Under the pieces are notes generated by a model. That model saw only the letters and a list, made by a program, of their open reading frames with translations, did not search any database and had not been told where the DNA came from. Source: an uncultured Collinsella sp. (lineage in GTDB: Bacteria; Actinomycetota; Coriobacteriia; Coriobacteriales; Coriobacteriaceae). Taken from it: a stretch of DNA of 41,624 nt. Below, in pieces: positions 10,458-17,370 of this stretch. Position 1 is the first letter of the stretch. Every line of letters begins with the position of its first letter. Both the position numbers and the translations under genes were made by a program. Where the stretch lies: the NCBI GenBank assembly GCA_902490405.1, contig CABUDS010000019.1, forward strand, positions 1 through 41,624, in the 5' to 3' direction.

Positions 10458-11483
10458 TTAAGCAACGAACTTCTCGAAGTACTTGATGGTGCGGACCATC
10501 TGAGAGGTGTAAGAGTTCTCGTTGTCGTACCAAGAGGTGACCTGAACGAGGGTCTGGCCGTTGCCGAGGTCAGAGCACATGGTCTGAGTGGCGTCGAAGA
10601 TGGAGCCATGGGTCTCGCCGATGATGTCGGTGGAGACGATGTCGTCCTCGTTGTAACCGAAGGTCTCGGAGATGGTGGCAGCGTAGGCCTTCATAGCGGC
10701 GTTGACCTCGTCGACGGTGACCTTCTTGTCAACGACAGCGTAGAGGTTGGTGATGGAGCCGGTCGGCGTCGGGACGCGCTGGGCGGCACCGATGAGCTTG
10801 CCGTTGAGCTCGGGGAGAACCAGGCCGATAGCCTTGGCAGCACCGGTGGTGTTGGGGACGATGTTAACGGCGCAGGCGCGGCTACGACGCTTGTTGCCCT
10901 TGCGCTGCGGGCCGTCGAGCGGCATCTGGTCGCCGGTCCAGGCGTGAATGGTGGTCATGATGCCGGACACGATGGGAGCGAAGTCGTTCAGACCCTTGGC
11001 CATCGGGGCAAGGCAGTTGGTGGTGCAGGAAGCAGCGGAGATGATGTTGTCCTCAGCGGTCAGCGTCTCGTGGTTGACGTTGTACACGATGGTGGGCAGA
11101 TCGCTGCCGGCCGGAGCGGAGATAACGACCTTCTTGGCGCCAGCGTTGATGTGGGCCTGAGCCTTAGCCTTGCTGGTGTAGAAGCCGGTGCACTCGAGAA
11201 CGACGTCGACGTCGAGGTCGCCCCAAGGCAGGTTGTTGGCGTCGGCCTCCTTGTAGATCTTGATCTCCTTGCCGTCAACGGTGATGGAATCCTCGCCAGC
11301 AACGACCTCGTGATCGCGAGCGTAGTTGCCCTGCGTGGAGTCGTACTTCAGCAGGTAAGCGAGCATATCGGGAGAGGTGAGGTCGTTGATAGCGACGATC
11401 TCGGAGCCCTCATGACCGAACATCTGACGGAAAGCCAGACGACCGATGCGACCGAAGCCGTTAATAGCAACCTTTACTGCCAT
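10458..11483 (-). CDS. gap: Glyceraldehyde-3-phosphate dehydrogenase, NAD-dependent
   Basis: Oxidises glyceraldehyde 3-phosphate to 1,3-bisphosphoglycerate (341 aa). Visible: Rossmann motif INGFGRIGRLAFR (7-19), Asp34 in INDL, which favours NAD over NADP, and the catalytic centre SCTTNCLAP with Cys153. VPTPTGSITNLYAVV and WYDNENSYTSQMV follow in the catalytic domain. The start is the ATG with AAGGAG 6 nt upstream; the frame open further upstream is non-coding leader. It has its own promoter region (11549-11631) and a terminator, so it can be transcribed apart from pgk. Confidence 0.97.
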   Translation of the reverse strand: MAVKVAINGFGRIGRLAFRQMFGHEGSEIVAINDLTSPDMLAYLLKYDSTQGNYARDHEVVAGEDSITVDGKEIKIYKEADANNLPWGDLDVDVVLECTGFYTSKAKAQAHINAGAKKVVISAPAGSDLPTIVYNVNHETLTAEDNIISAASCTTNCLAPMAKGLNDFAPIVSGIMTTIHAWTGDQMPLDGPQRKGNKRRSRACAVNIVPNTTGAAKAIGLVLPELNGKLIGAAQRVPTPTGSITNLYAVVDKKVTVDEVNAAMKAYAATISETFGYNEDDIVSTDIIGETHGSIFDATQTMCSDLGNGQTLVQVTSWYDNENSYTSQMVRTIKYFEKFVA

Positions 11484-11555
11484 TGTGTCTCCTTTCGTAA
11501 GGCCCCCGCAAGCTACAGCGCCCGCCGTTGAGGCCCACAAACTAACCACTCGCCT

Positions 11556-11585
11556 AATATACCTTTTTTTTGACTTGAATTTCAC
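11556..11585 (-). promoter_or_regulatory. Candidate gap promoter
   Basis: On the minus strand, -10 TATATT (11556-11561) and -35 GTGAAA (11580-11585) with an 18-nt A-rich spacer, about 70 nt before the gap start codon. The -10 is a good match and the -35 fair. Confidence 0.5.
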
Positions 11586-11604
11586 GAGAATGCTCGAAAT
11601 TGAA
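11575..11604. promoter_or_regulatory. Dyad overlapping the gap -35 region, candidate operator
   Basis: On the plus strand, TTGAATTTCACGAG is followed by AATG and CTCGAAATTGAA. The two halves are near-perfect inverted copies, differing by one inserted A and one G/C change. The dyad covers the proposed -35, so a bound protein would block RNA polymerase. The binding protein is unknown. Confidence 0.45.
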
Positions 11605-11617
11605 AATCAAATTTACG

Positions 11618-11631
11618 TTAAAACGTTTTAA
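11618..11631. promoter_or_regulatory. 14-bp perfect palindrome, LacI/CcpA-like operator candidate
   Basis: TTAAAACGTTTTAA is perfectly symmetrical about a central CG, the hallmark of LacI-family operators. It differs from a cre consensus only at two symmetrical positions. It lies about 33 bp upstream of the gap -35 and 46 bp past the whiA stop. Confidence 0.45.
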
Positions 11632-11676
11632 AGAATAAAATAGCAGCTAAATCCGTATATAAGTCGATACTTTAAA

Positions 11677-12606
11677 CTACCCGTTTGCTTCAATGAGCTT
11701 TTCAAGCCTCAAAACTCGATGGTAGAGGGCCGACTTCGACAAGGGAGGGTCAGCCATCTCCCCTAAATCACGCAGCGACAGATCGGGATAGCGCTCGCGC
11801 AGGTCGCAAAAGACCGCCAAGGCATCCGGAAGCGCATCGCGAAGGCCGCGCTGCTCGAGCTCATCGATAAGCGCAAGCTGATGTTGGGCAGCACCGGCGC
11901 TTCTGGTCTGGTTGGCGAGCTCGGCGTTCACGCGACGGTTCACATCGTTCTTAACCAACTTGACCGCGCGCGCCTCCTCAATCTCGGCAACGCTGCGCTT
12001 GGCACCAATCAGCTTTAATAAATGCTCGATTTCCTCGGCGCTCTTAATGTACACGGCATATGACCCCCGCCGCGCATTAACACGAGCATGGACCCCAATC
12101 TGCCCCAACAGGTCGCAAAGCCCCTTGGCATATTGCTCGCCCTGCACCGCGATCTCCAAATGAAAATCGCCGCGTGGATCGGCCACGAAGCCGCCCGCGA
12201 TGAGCGCGCCGCGGATGTAGGCAAGCCTGCAGCAGGGACGGGCAACGATGTGTCGGGGAACACCAGCAACGAGCCCTCCCCTGCGGTCTAGAATGCCCAG
12301 CAGCACCAGAGCCTTGTCCAGGTCGGGTTGATCGGGCAGGGTAATGAGATAGTTACGGACCTTATGCAAGACCGATTTACGAACGGTGAATTCCGTTTTG
12401 AGCTTAAGGATGCGATGCGTCAGCGTGATCATCGTGCGCGCGACGGCTCCCGTCTCGGTCGCGACCGTCAAACGATACCGCCCGGAGCCGGCCAACGAAA
12501 GCGTACCGCTCACACGCGTCAGGGCGGCAAGCGTCGACAAATCGCAGTATTCACATTCGGGTTCGCAGCGCGCAAGCTCGTCGCGCACCTCAGCGGTAAA
12601 CGACAT
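11677..12606 (-). CDS. whiA: DNA-binding protein WhiA
   Basis: WhiA-family protein (309 aa): an N-terminal domain of LAGLIDADG homing-endonuclease descent and a C-terminal helix-turn-helix. Visible: MSFTAEVRDELAR, the start typical of the family, then CCRLAYIRGALIAGGFVADP in the homing-like domain. Near the C-terminus ALPDALAVFCDLRERYPDLSLRDLGE-type residues and PPLSKSALYHRVLRLEKLIE form the HTH. It is a sporulation regulator in Streptomyces; in non-sporulating bacteria it affects division and chromosome segregation. It starts 6 nt after the rapZ stop. The yvcK gene normally between rapZ and whiA is absent. Confidence 0.93.
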   Translation of the reverse strand: MSFTAEVRDELARCEPECEYCDLSTLAALTRVSGTLSLAGSGRYRLTVATETGAVARTMITLTHRILKLKTEFTVRKSVLHKVRNYLITLPDQPDLDKALVLLGILDRRGGLVAGVPRHIVARPCCRLAYIRGALIAGGFVADPRGDFHLEIAVQGEQYAKGLCDLLGQIGVHARVNARRGSYAVYIKSAEEIEHLLKLIGAKRSVAEIEEARAVKLVKNDVNRRVNAELANQTRSAGAAQHQLALIDELEQRGLRDALPDALAVFCDLRERYPDLSLRDLGEMADPPLSKSALYHRVLRLEKLIEANG

Positions 12607-12612
12607 GCAGGC

Positions 12613-13533
12613 CTATGCCTTCGTGTTGGCGCGCGACAGGTCGCGGTGGGAGATGCTCACGTGATACTGGGCGCCTTCCAGGTAACGGGCCGTGGCCTCG
12701 GCAATGGCGACGCTACGGTGCTGTCCGCCCGTGCAGCCGATGGCGATAGAAAGCTGCGGTTTACCCTCCGCGATATAACCGGGCATCACCGTATCGAGCA
12801 GCTGCGTCCAGGCCTTCCAGAACTCCTGGGTCTTGGGATGGTCCAGAACAAAGTCGGAGACTTTCTTATCGAGACCGGTCATGGTACGCATCTCGGGATC
12901 GTAAAACGGATTGGGCAGGAAGCGAACGTCGATCATAATGTCCGCCTCGACGGGCATACCGTGCTTAAAGCCAAACGAGAACACGTGAACGTCCATGAGC
13001 TGCTGGTCGGACAACTCGGAGAACGCCATGCGCAATTTGTTGCGCAGGGCAGAGGTGCGCAGGCGGCTCGTGTCGATAATCATATCGGCTCGATCGCGCA
13101 CGCCCTGCAGCTGAAGGCGCTCGCGCTGAATGGCATCGGCCGTAGTCTCCCCCGGCTTGGCAATGGGATGACGGCGGCGATTTTCGCTATAACGACGGAT
13201 CAGCACCTCGTCAGAAGCCTCTAGGAACACGATGTCGCAGCTCATCTCGCGTTCTTCGAGCGCGGCGACCGCATCGAGCAACTCGTCAAACAGTCCCTGG
13301 CTACGCAAATCGCAGGTGACGGCGAGATGCCTGCCCACGCCCGTATTGATGCCGACGAGCTCGGCAAGCTGGGCGATCAGACGCGGAGGCAGGTTATCGA
13401 TGCAAAAATAGCCCATGTCCTCGAACACGTGCATGGCCTGCGTGCGGCCCGATCCGGACATTCCGGTGATGATGACGATATCGGGGATGCGCTCCGAGCG
13501 CTCCGCCGCATCCATGGCATCTCCCTTTTGCAT
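12613..13533 (-). CDS. rapZ: RapZ-family nucleotide-binding protein (YvcJ)
   Basis: P-loop protein (306 aa) of the RapZ/YvcJ family. In E. coli it is an RNase adaptor that senses glucosamine-6-phosphate, but in Gram-positives the role is less clear. Visible: Walker A GMSGSGRT with Arg in place of the usual Lys, as I recall is common in actinobacterial members, then EDMGYFCIDNLPP and RRHP. The C-terminal conserved region contains FGFKHGMP, DVRFLPNPFYDPEMR and the GCTGGQHRSV motif. Two starts have ribosome sites: 13533 (GGGAGG, 6 nt) and 13515 (AAGGGAG, 5 nt); the first is stronger. A hairpin and a good -10 lie just upstream. Confidence 0.92.
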   Translation of the reverse strand: MQKGDAMDAAERSERIPDIVIITGMSGSGRTQAMHVFEDMGYFCIDNLPPRLIAQLAELVGINTGVGRHLAVTCDLRSQGLFDELLDAVAALEEREMSCDIVFLEASDEVLIRRYSENRRRHPIAKPGETTADAIQRERLQLQGVRDRADMIIDTSRLRTSALRNKLRMAFSELSDQQLMDVHVFSFGFKHGMPVEADIMIDVRFLPNPFYDPEMRTMTGLDKKVSDFVLDHPKTQEFWKAWTQLLDTVMPGYIAEGKPQLSIAIGCTGGQHRSVAIAEATARYLEGAQYHVSISHRDLSRANTKA

Positions 13534-13546
13534 GTGTTGCCTCCCG

Positions 13547-13583
13547 AAAACAAGCGCGGGACCCAGCAACCCGGATCCCGCGC
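13547..13583 (-). terminator. Terminator between nanE and rapZ, possibly in the rapZ leader
   Basis: On the minus strand, GCGCGGGATCC and GGGTCCCGCGC (one mismatch) close an 8-nt loop and are followed by TTGTTTT. It lies 52 nt past the nanE stop and only 14 nt before the rapZ start. It ends the nan-like operon. Because a TATACT -10 lies upstream of it, it could also act as an attenuator for rapZ. Confidence 0.75.
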
Positions 13584-13601
13584 GGTCAATTGCCTATATT
13601 G

Positions 13602-13607
13602 AGTATA
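13602..13607 (-). promoter_or_regulatory. Candidate -10 element of a rapZ-whiA promoter
   Basis: TATACT on the minus strand (5 of 6 consensus), 69 nt before the rapZ start. No convincing -35 is visible at 16-18 nt upstream, so the call rests on the -10 alone. Confidence 0.3.
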
Positions 13608-13634
13608 CCGCCCCGAGCGGATACGAGGCCTGTC

Positions 13635-14321
13635 TTACGCCTCAAGCGCAGCCTTGAACCAACTCGTAATACTCGTGGGATGCGTGATGGCAGTGCCGAC
13701 GACAACGGCCCAAGCGCCAGCATCGATCGCGGCGCGAGCCTCCTCGGGCGTGTGCACACGGCCCTCGCAGATGATGGGAAGACCGGGGAATTCCTCGGTC
13801 GCCTGACGCAGAAGCGGAAGATCGGGGCCATCGGCCATGGTGCAGTCGATGGCGGCGACACCATGAGAAAGCGTGGTGGATACAAGGTCGAAGCCCATAT
13901 CAACCGCACGGCGAATGTCCTCGATGGTGGCACAATCCGCCATCAGGAGCACACCCTCCTCGTGCAGCGGACGGAAGGTGTCCTCGACGGTCTTGCCATC
14001 GGGACGCGGACGATCGGTGGCATCGATCGCCACGATATCGGCACCCGCGGCAACGCAGGCGCGAGCGTGACGCAGCGTCGGCGTGATGTAAACGCCCTCG
14101 TGCCCATCCTTCCACAGGCCGATAACAGGAACCTCACAGCGACCCTTAATGGCGGCAATGTCGGCAAGGCCCTGACAGCGAATGGCGGCGGCGCCGCCAA
14201 GCTCGCAAGCGCGAGACATTTGAGCCATGGTCTCGGGCGTACGAAGCGGCTCGCCCATATACGCCTGAACGCTCACGACGAGCTTGCCCTTCAGGGATTG
14301 AATCAAAGGATCGACGGTCAT
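13635..14321 (-). CDS. nanE: N-acetylmannosamine-6-phosphate 2-epimerase
   Basis: Converts ManNAc-6-phosphate to GlcNAc-6-phosphate, the exit of sialic acid catabolism into amino-sugar metabolism (228 aa; the family is about 220-235). A TIM barrel with family signatures: LVVSVQAYMGEPLR at the N-terminus, GAAAIRCQG, and PVIGLWKDG containing the probable catalytic Lys71. IDATDRPRP (100-107), MADCAT and CEGRVHTPEEA with the probable catalytic Glu186 follow. AAAGG lies 9 nt before the ATG. It is the last gene of the operon and is the most diagnostic marker that the operon handles sialic acid or ManNAc. Confidence 0.93.
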   Translation of the reverse strand: MTVDPLIQSLKGKLVVSVQAYMGEPLRTPETMAQMSRACELGGAAAIRCQGLADIAAIKGRCEVPVIGLWKDGHEGVYITPTLRHARACVAAGADIVAIDATDRPRPDGKTVEDTFRPLHEEGVLLMADCATIEDIRRAVDMGFDLVSTTLSHGVAAIDCTMADGPDLPLLRQATEEFPGLPIICEGRVHTPEEARAAIDAGAWAVVVGTAITHPTSITSWFKAALEA

Positions 14322-14344
14322 AAGGCTGCAACCTTTCTCAGAAC

Positions 14345-14375
14345 AGCCTCCCGAGGCGTGTTGTCTCGGGAGGCT
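14345..14375 (-). terminator. Intercistronic hairpin between the ROK kinase and nanE
   Basis: Perfect 11-bp stem (AGCCTCCCGAG with CTCGGGAGGCT) and a 9-nt loop. The minus-strand continuation is GTTCTGAG, not a U-tract, and it abuts the nanE ribosome site. It is probably an mRNA-stabilising or attenuating element rather than a complete terminator. Confidence 0.6.
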
Positions 14376-14391
14376 CCTACAGCAGATACGT

Positions 14392-15357
14392 TTACTTCAA
14401 CGAGGCAAGAAGATGCTCAGCGGCACCGATGAGCGGAGCATCGCCCTCCAGAGAACCGATGAGGATCGGCGTGTCCTGAAGCGGATCGAGCGCCTGGCTG
14501 GCATAGCCCTCGTGCACCGAATCCTTCCACGTCTGCGAACGCCAATCGGGACCTTGGTGAATCACGCCGCCCGAAAGCACGATGACCTCAGGGTCCAGGA
14601 TGTTAGCGAGCGAGCCCAAGCTGGCACCCAACGCAAAGCCGGCATCATGGATGACCTCGGTCGCCTTTGCGTCGCCTGCACGGCACAGGTCGTTCACATC
14701 GCGACCGACCGAAGGACGGCTGGGGTCGACACGGCCAAAGCGCTCATCGTACATACGACCAATGGAAGTGCCCGAAGCAACCGACTCCAGATGGCCGGAA
14801 CGCCCGCAGGCGCAGGGAATGCCGGCGGCAGCCGAGCACTCGATGTGGCCCATATGGCCAGCAGCACCATGGAAGCCCTGCATCACGCGGCCGTTCTCGA
14901 CATATGCGCCGCCGATGCCCGTACCGATGCCAAGACACAAGACGGAGAACTTGCCCTTGCCGACGCCCCAGTGGGCCTCGCCCAGAGCATGAGCTTGCAC
15001 GTCGCCTACAACGGCAACGGGAAGACCGAGATCCTCGCGCAGACGCGGCCCCAACTGAACGCCGGACCAGCCGGGCATGATCTCATTGGCATACGCGATG
15101 GCGCCCGTCTTGGGATCGACGACGCCGGCGGCACCGATACCGACGCCAAGGACCTCGACATCGGGATTCGCCTCGAGAGCAGCCTTGATGGACGCCTCGA
15201 TACGCTGGAAGACGGCCTCGCCGCCCTCTTGGGCCTCGGTGGGAACCTCGGCCTCAAAAACGGGATGGGGCACACTACCGTCAGCCGGGTACTCCATGAT
15301 GGCAGTCGCGATCTTAGTTCCGCCGATATCGACAGAACAGACGTACTTGTTCTCCAT
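14392..15357 (-). CDS. ROK-family sugar kinase, probable N-acetylmannosamine kinase
   Basis: Cytoplasmic ATP-dependent sugar kinase (321 aa). Visible: phosphate loop DIGGTK (10-15), the likely catalytic Asp119 in GDVQAHALGE, GIGTGIGG (143-150), and the ROK zinc motif GHxxHIEC to CACGRSGHLE (168-191). In that motif the usual third Cys of GCxE is His189, so the zinc site is a variant. Placed between the aldolase and nanE, the fitting substrate is ManNAc (NanK activity). ROK sequences alone do not separate ManNAc, GlcNAc and glucose kinases. GAAGGAG lies 5 nt before the ATG. Upstream is a very long hairpin (15427-15531). Confidence 0.85.
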   Translation of the reverse strand: MENKYVCSVDIGGTKIATAIMEYPADGSVPHPVFEAEVPTEAQEGGEAVFQRIEASIKAALEANPDVEVLGVGIGAAGVVDPKTGAIAYANEIMPGWSGVQLGPRLREDLGLPVAVVGDVQAHALGEAHWGVGKGKFSVLCLGIGTGIGGAYVENGRVMQGFHGAAGHMGHIECSAAAGIPCACGRSGHLESVASGTSIGRMYDERFGRVDPSRPSVGRDVNDLCRAGDAKATEVIHDAGFALGASLGSLANILDPEVIVLSGGVIHQGPDWRSQTWKDSVHEGYASQALDPLQDTPILIGSLEGDAPLIGAAEHLLASLK

Positions 15358-15426
15358 GTCGCTCTCCTTCGGAGATAAAAAACAACTATAGGAAATGCGC
15401 CGTCAGGCTAGCCGTCACAGCGCAGT

Positions 15427-15531
15427 AAAGGTTTTCCTGGTGCCCAAGATCGCCGAGAAACCGTGTGGCCATTGACCTAATAGTCATGGCCACACGGTTG
15501 AACGGCGAGGTCGGGTGCCTGGGAAAGCTTT
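15427..15531 (-). repeat. Long intercistronic hairpin between nanA and the ROK kinase
   Basis: The core is 17 pairs with one bulged T: 459-476 pairs with 483-499 (add 15000), with arms AACCGTGTGGCCA and TGGCCACACGGTT and a 6-nt loop. Outside it TCGCCG pairs with CGGCGA. A further imperfect helix, with several G-U pairs, reaches the nanA stop codon at 15530. No U-tract follows on the minus strand. It fills most of the 172-nt gap between the two genes. Its sequence is unrelated to the 7-138 element. Confidence 0.7.
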
Positions 15532-16450
15532 ACAGGAGGCCGTTGTCCTGGAGGACCTTCCTAATAGCCTCGACGTTCTCGCCGGTCATGGCCTTCACCG
15601 GGCGCGGCATGGTCGGGCTGTCGAAGATACCCATGAGGTTCATAGCGGTCTTGAAGGCGCCGACGCCACCGGCATAGCCCTGGACGCCCGAGGTGACATC
15701 CCAGATGTGCGAAATCTCATTGAGGCGATCCTGCTCGGCCTTGACGGTAGCCCAGTCACCAGCCTGAGCGGCCTTCCACTGACGAACGTAGCCCTCGGGC
15801 TCAACGTTGGCGAGACCCGGGACAGAGCCGTCGGCGCCACCGAGGTAAGCGCCGTCGACAACAACCTCGTGGCCGGTGAGGATGCTCATCGGATGGCCGT
15901 TCTTCTCGTTCTCCTGAACGAGGTAGCGGAACGAGATGTCATCACCCGAGGAATCCTTGACGCCAGCAAGGACGCCCTCGGCGCCGAGCTTGGCAAGGAG
16001 CTTCCAGGGGAGCTTGGTGTGAACGCAGACGGGGATATCATAGGCAAAGATGGGCAGGTCAAGCTCCTCGTGCAGGATGCGGAAGTGCTCCTCGACCTCG
16101 GTCATGCCCTGCAGGGCATAGAACGGGCAGGTGGCGACGAGGGCATCGGCGCCCAGCTCCTGAGCGACCTTGCCGTGCTCAATCATGCGCTCGGTCTCGG
16201 TATCGATGATGCCGACCAGAACAGGCACGCGGTGGTCGACGATGCGGACGGCCTCGGCGATGATCTGGCGACGACGCTCGTCGGTGGAGAAAACGACCTC
16301 ACCCGAAGAGCCCAAGAAGAACAGGCCATCGACGCCGGCATCGATCATGCGGTTGATGCTGCGCTCAAAGGAGGCAACATCGAGCTGGTGATCTTCGGTA
16401 TCGGGAACAACGACGGGAGGGATAACGCCGGTGAATTTCTGAGTTGCCAC
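15530..16450 (-). CDS. nanA: DHDPS/NAL-family aldolase, probable N-acetylneuraminate lyase
   Basis: Class I Schiff-base aldolase (306 aa). Visible: GSSGE (47-51) that binds the pyruvate carboxylate, catalytic Tyr137 in YDIP, and Schiff-base Lys165 in GVKDSSGD. The Tyr and Lys fall at the numbering I recall for E. coli NanA. The start is a GTG at 16450: AAGGAG lies 6 nt upstream and the protein then begins MATQKFTGVIPP, as the family does. The family also includes DapA and keto-deoxy-sugar aldolases, and sequence alone does not settle the substrate. Position between sugar esterases and the kinase/NanE pair makes sialic acid cleavage to ManNAc and pyruvate the best reading. Lysine synthesis is less likely, as no dap genes are nearby. 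Confidence 0.75.
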   Translation of the reverse strand: MATQKFTGVIPPVVVPDTEDHQLDVASFERSINRMIDAGVDGLFFLGSSGEVVFSTDERRRQIIAEAVRIVDHRVPVLVGIIDTETERMIEHGKVAQELGADALVATCPFYALQGMTEVEEHFRILHEELDLPIFAYDIPVCVHTKLPWKLLAKLGAEGVLAGVKDSSGDDISFRYLVQENEKNGHPMSILTGHEVVVDGAYLGGADGSVPGLANVEPEGYVRQWKAAQAGDWATVKAEQDRLNEISHIWDVTSGVQGYAGGVGAFKTAMNLMGIFDSPTMPRPVKAMTGENVEAIRKVLQDNGLL

Positions 16451-16518
16451 AAGAATCTCCTTAGTTGTCTGGCGGGCGGCCCTATGCCACCCACTCTTGT
16501 TGGCAGTGTCCAGGCCGT

Positions 16519-17370
16519 CTAGGCCAAAGAACACGAGTGGAACGTTTGGTTAAAAAAGTCTACGACTTCGTTTTCGAACGCATTGATGCGCTCGTGAGCG
16601 TATTTTGCATAGATGATATGCCTCCGGTCACACTCAAGACCGTTGAATACGGCAAACTGATCCTTGGGATCGCTCACGGTATCCATAAGCGATGTGCCCA
16701 TGAGCACCGATCCGCGCACCCGAGACGACAGCACCTCGAGGCCGCCAGGAAGCGGATTGGCAACCGCCGTGCGGGCGAGGCCCCGCTCGTCCAGAGCAGA
16801 AACCGCCAGCGCGACTCCGCCGCCAAGACCCTCGCCCCATGCAAAGATGCGGTCGGGGTCCATGCCATCAAGATTGCGCGCGACCTCCGCCAACGCGCAG
16901 CCCCAACGGACGCGCCTGACAAAAGCAGGCGAGGTAATCCCCTGCCGCAGATCGCTGGGTCCAATCGCCTCATCGTCCAGCGCAAGCACGGCATATCCCA
17001 TGGCCGCAAACCTCGTCATGTGATGCCATCCCCGCACGGGTCGGTCGATGTCGTGAAACATCAGACATAGCGGCACAAGCTCGGATGCTCGGGCGCGACC
17101 GGCAGGCTCGATCAAACGTGCGTGGACCACATCGCCACCAAGCTCAAAGGAAACCTCGGAGTAGCGGGCATACGGATTGGCGAAATCGATCGCCGTAATG
17201 GCCAGGCCTTGAATCTCAAGATTCATAGCACATGTCTCCAAATCAGAAACATCTGCCTGAACATCACCGTGCCAGTCCCGATATTCAGAGAGCCTTGACG
17301 AAACCGTCCCGGGAATCCCCACAAGGTCGGGGACAATCAGCTCGCCGACATTGCTCTCGCACTTAGACAT
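16519..17370 (-). CDS. AXE1-like alpha/beta-hydrolase paralogue lacking the catalytic serine
   Basis: A 283-aa relative of the AXE1 esterase encoded just upstream. The C-terminal halves align clearly: DQFAVFNGLECDRRH here against TQFAVYNNLTCEKRH there. Asp230 and His259 are kept in the triad positions. The nucleophile elbow is GEGLGGG (179-185) where the partner has GASQGGG, so Gly181 replaces the catalytic Ser. The oxyanion segment HGYPG is replaced by HDIDR. The hydrolase is therefore probably inactive, and may be a sugar-binding or partner subunit. It overlaps its active neighbour by 8 bp (ATGTCTAA) with AGGGGAGG upstream, so the two are translationally coupled. The frame is intact, which argues against simple decay. 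Confidence 0.75.
   Translation of the reverse strand: MSKCESNVGELIVPDLVGIPGTVSSRLSEYRDWHGDVQADVSDLETCAMNLEIQGLAITAIDFANPYARYSEVSFELGGDVVHARLIEPAGRARASELVPLCLMFHDIDRPVRGWHHMTRFAAMGYAVLALDDEAIGPSDLRQGITSPAFVRRVRWGCALAEVARNLDGMDPDRIFAWGEGLGGGVALAVSALDERGLARTAVANPLPGGLEVLSSRVRGSVLMGTSLMDTVSDPKDQFAVFNGLECDRRHIIYAKYAHERINAFENEVVDFFNQTFHSCSLA

Noticed and set aside
15530..16450. The aldolase as DapA (lysine synthesis)
   Set aside because: The fold and motifs are shared, but no other lysine or diaminopimelate gene is nearby. Neighbours are a ROK kinase, nanE and sugar esterases, so NanA activity is favoured, though not proven.
16451..16534. An upstream GTG (16534) as start of the aldolase, giving 334 aa
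   Set aside because: The extra 28 residues do not resemble the family N-terminus. The GTG at 16450 has AAGGAG at good spacing and leads directly into the conserved start.
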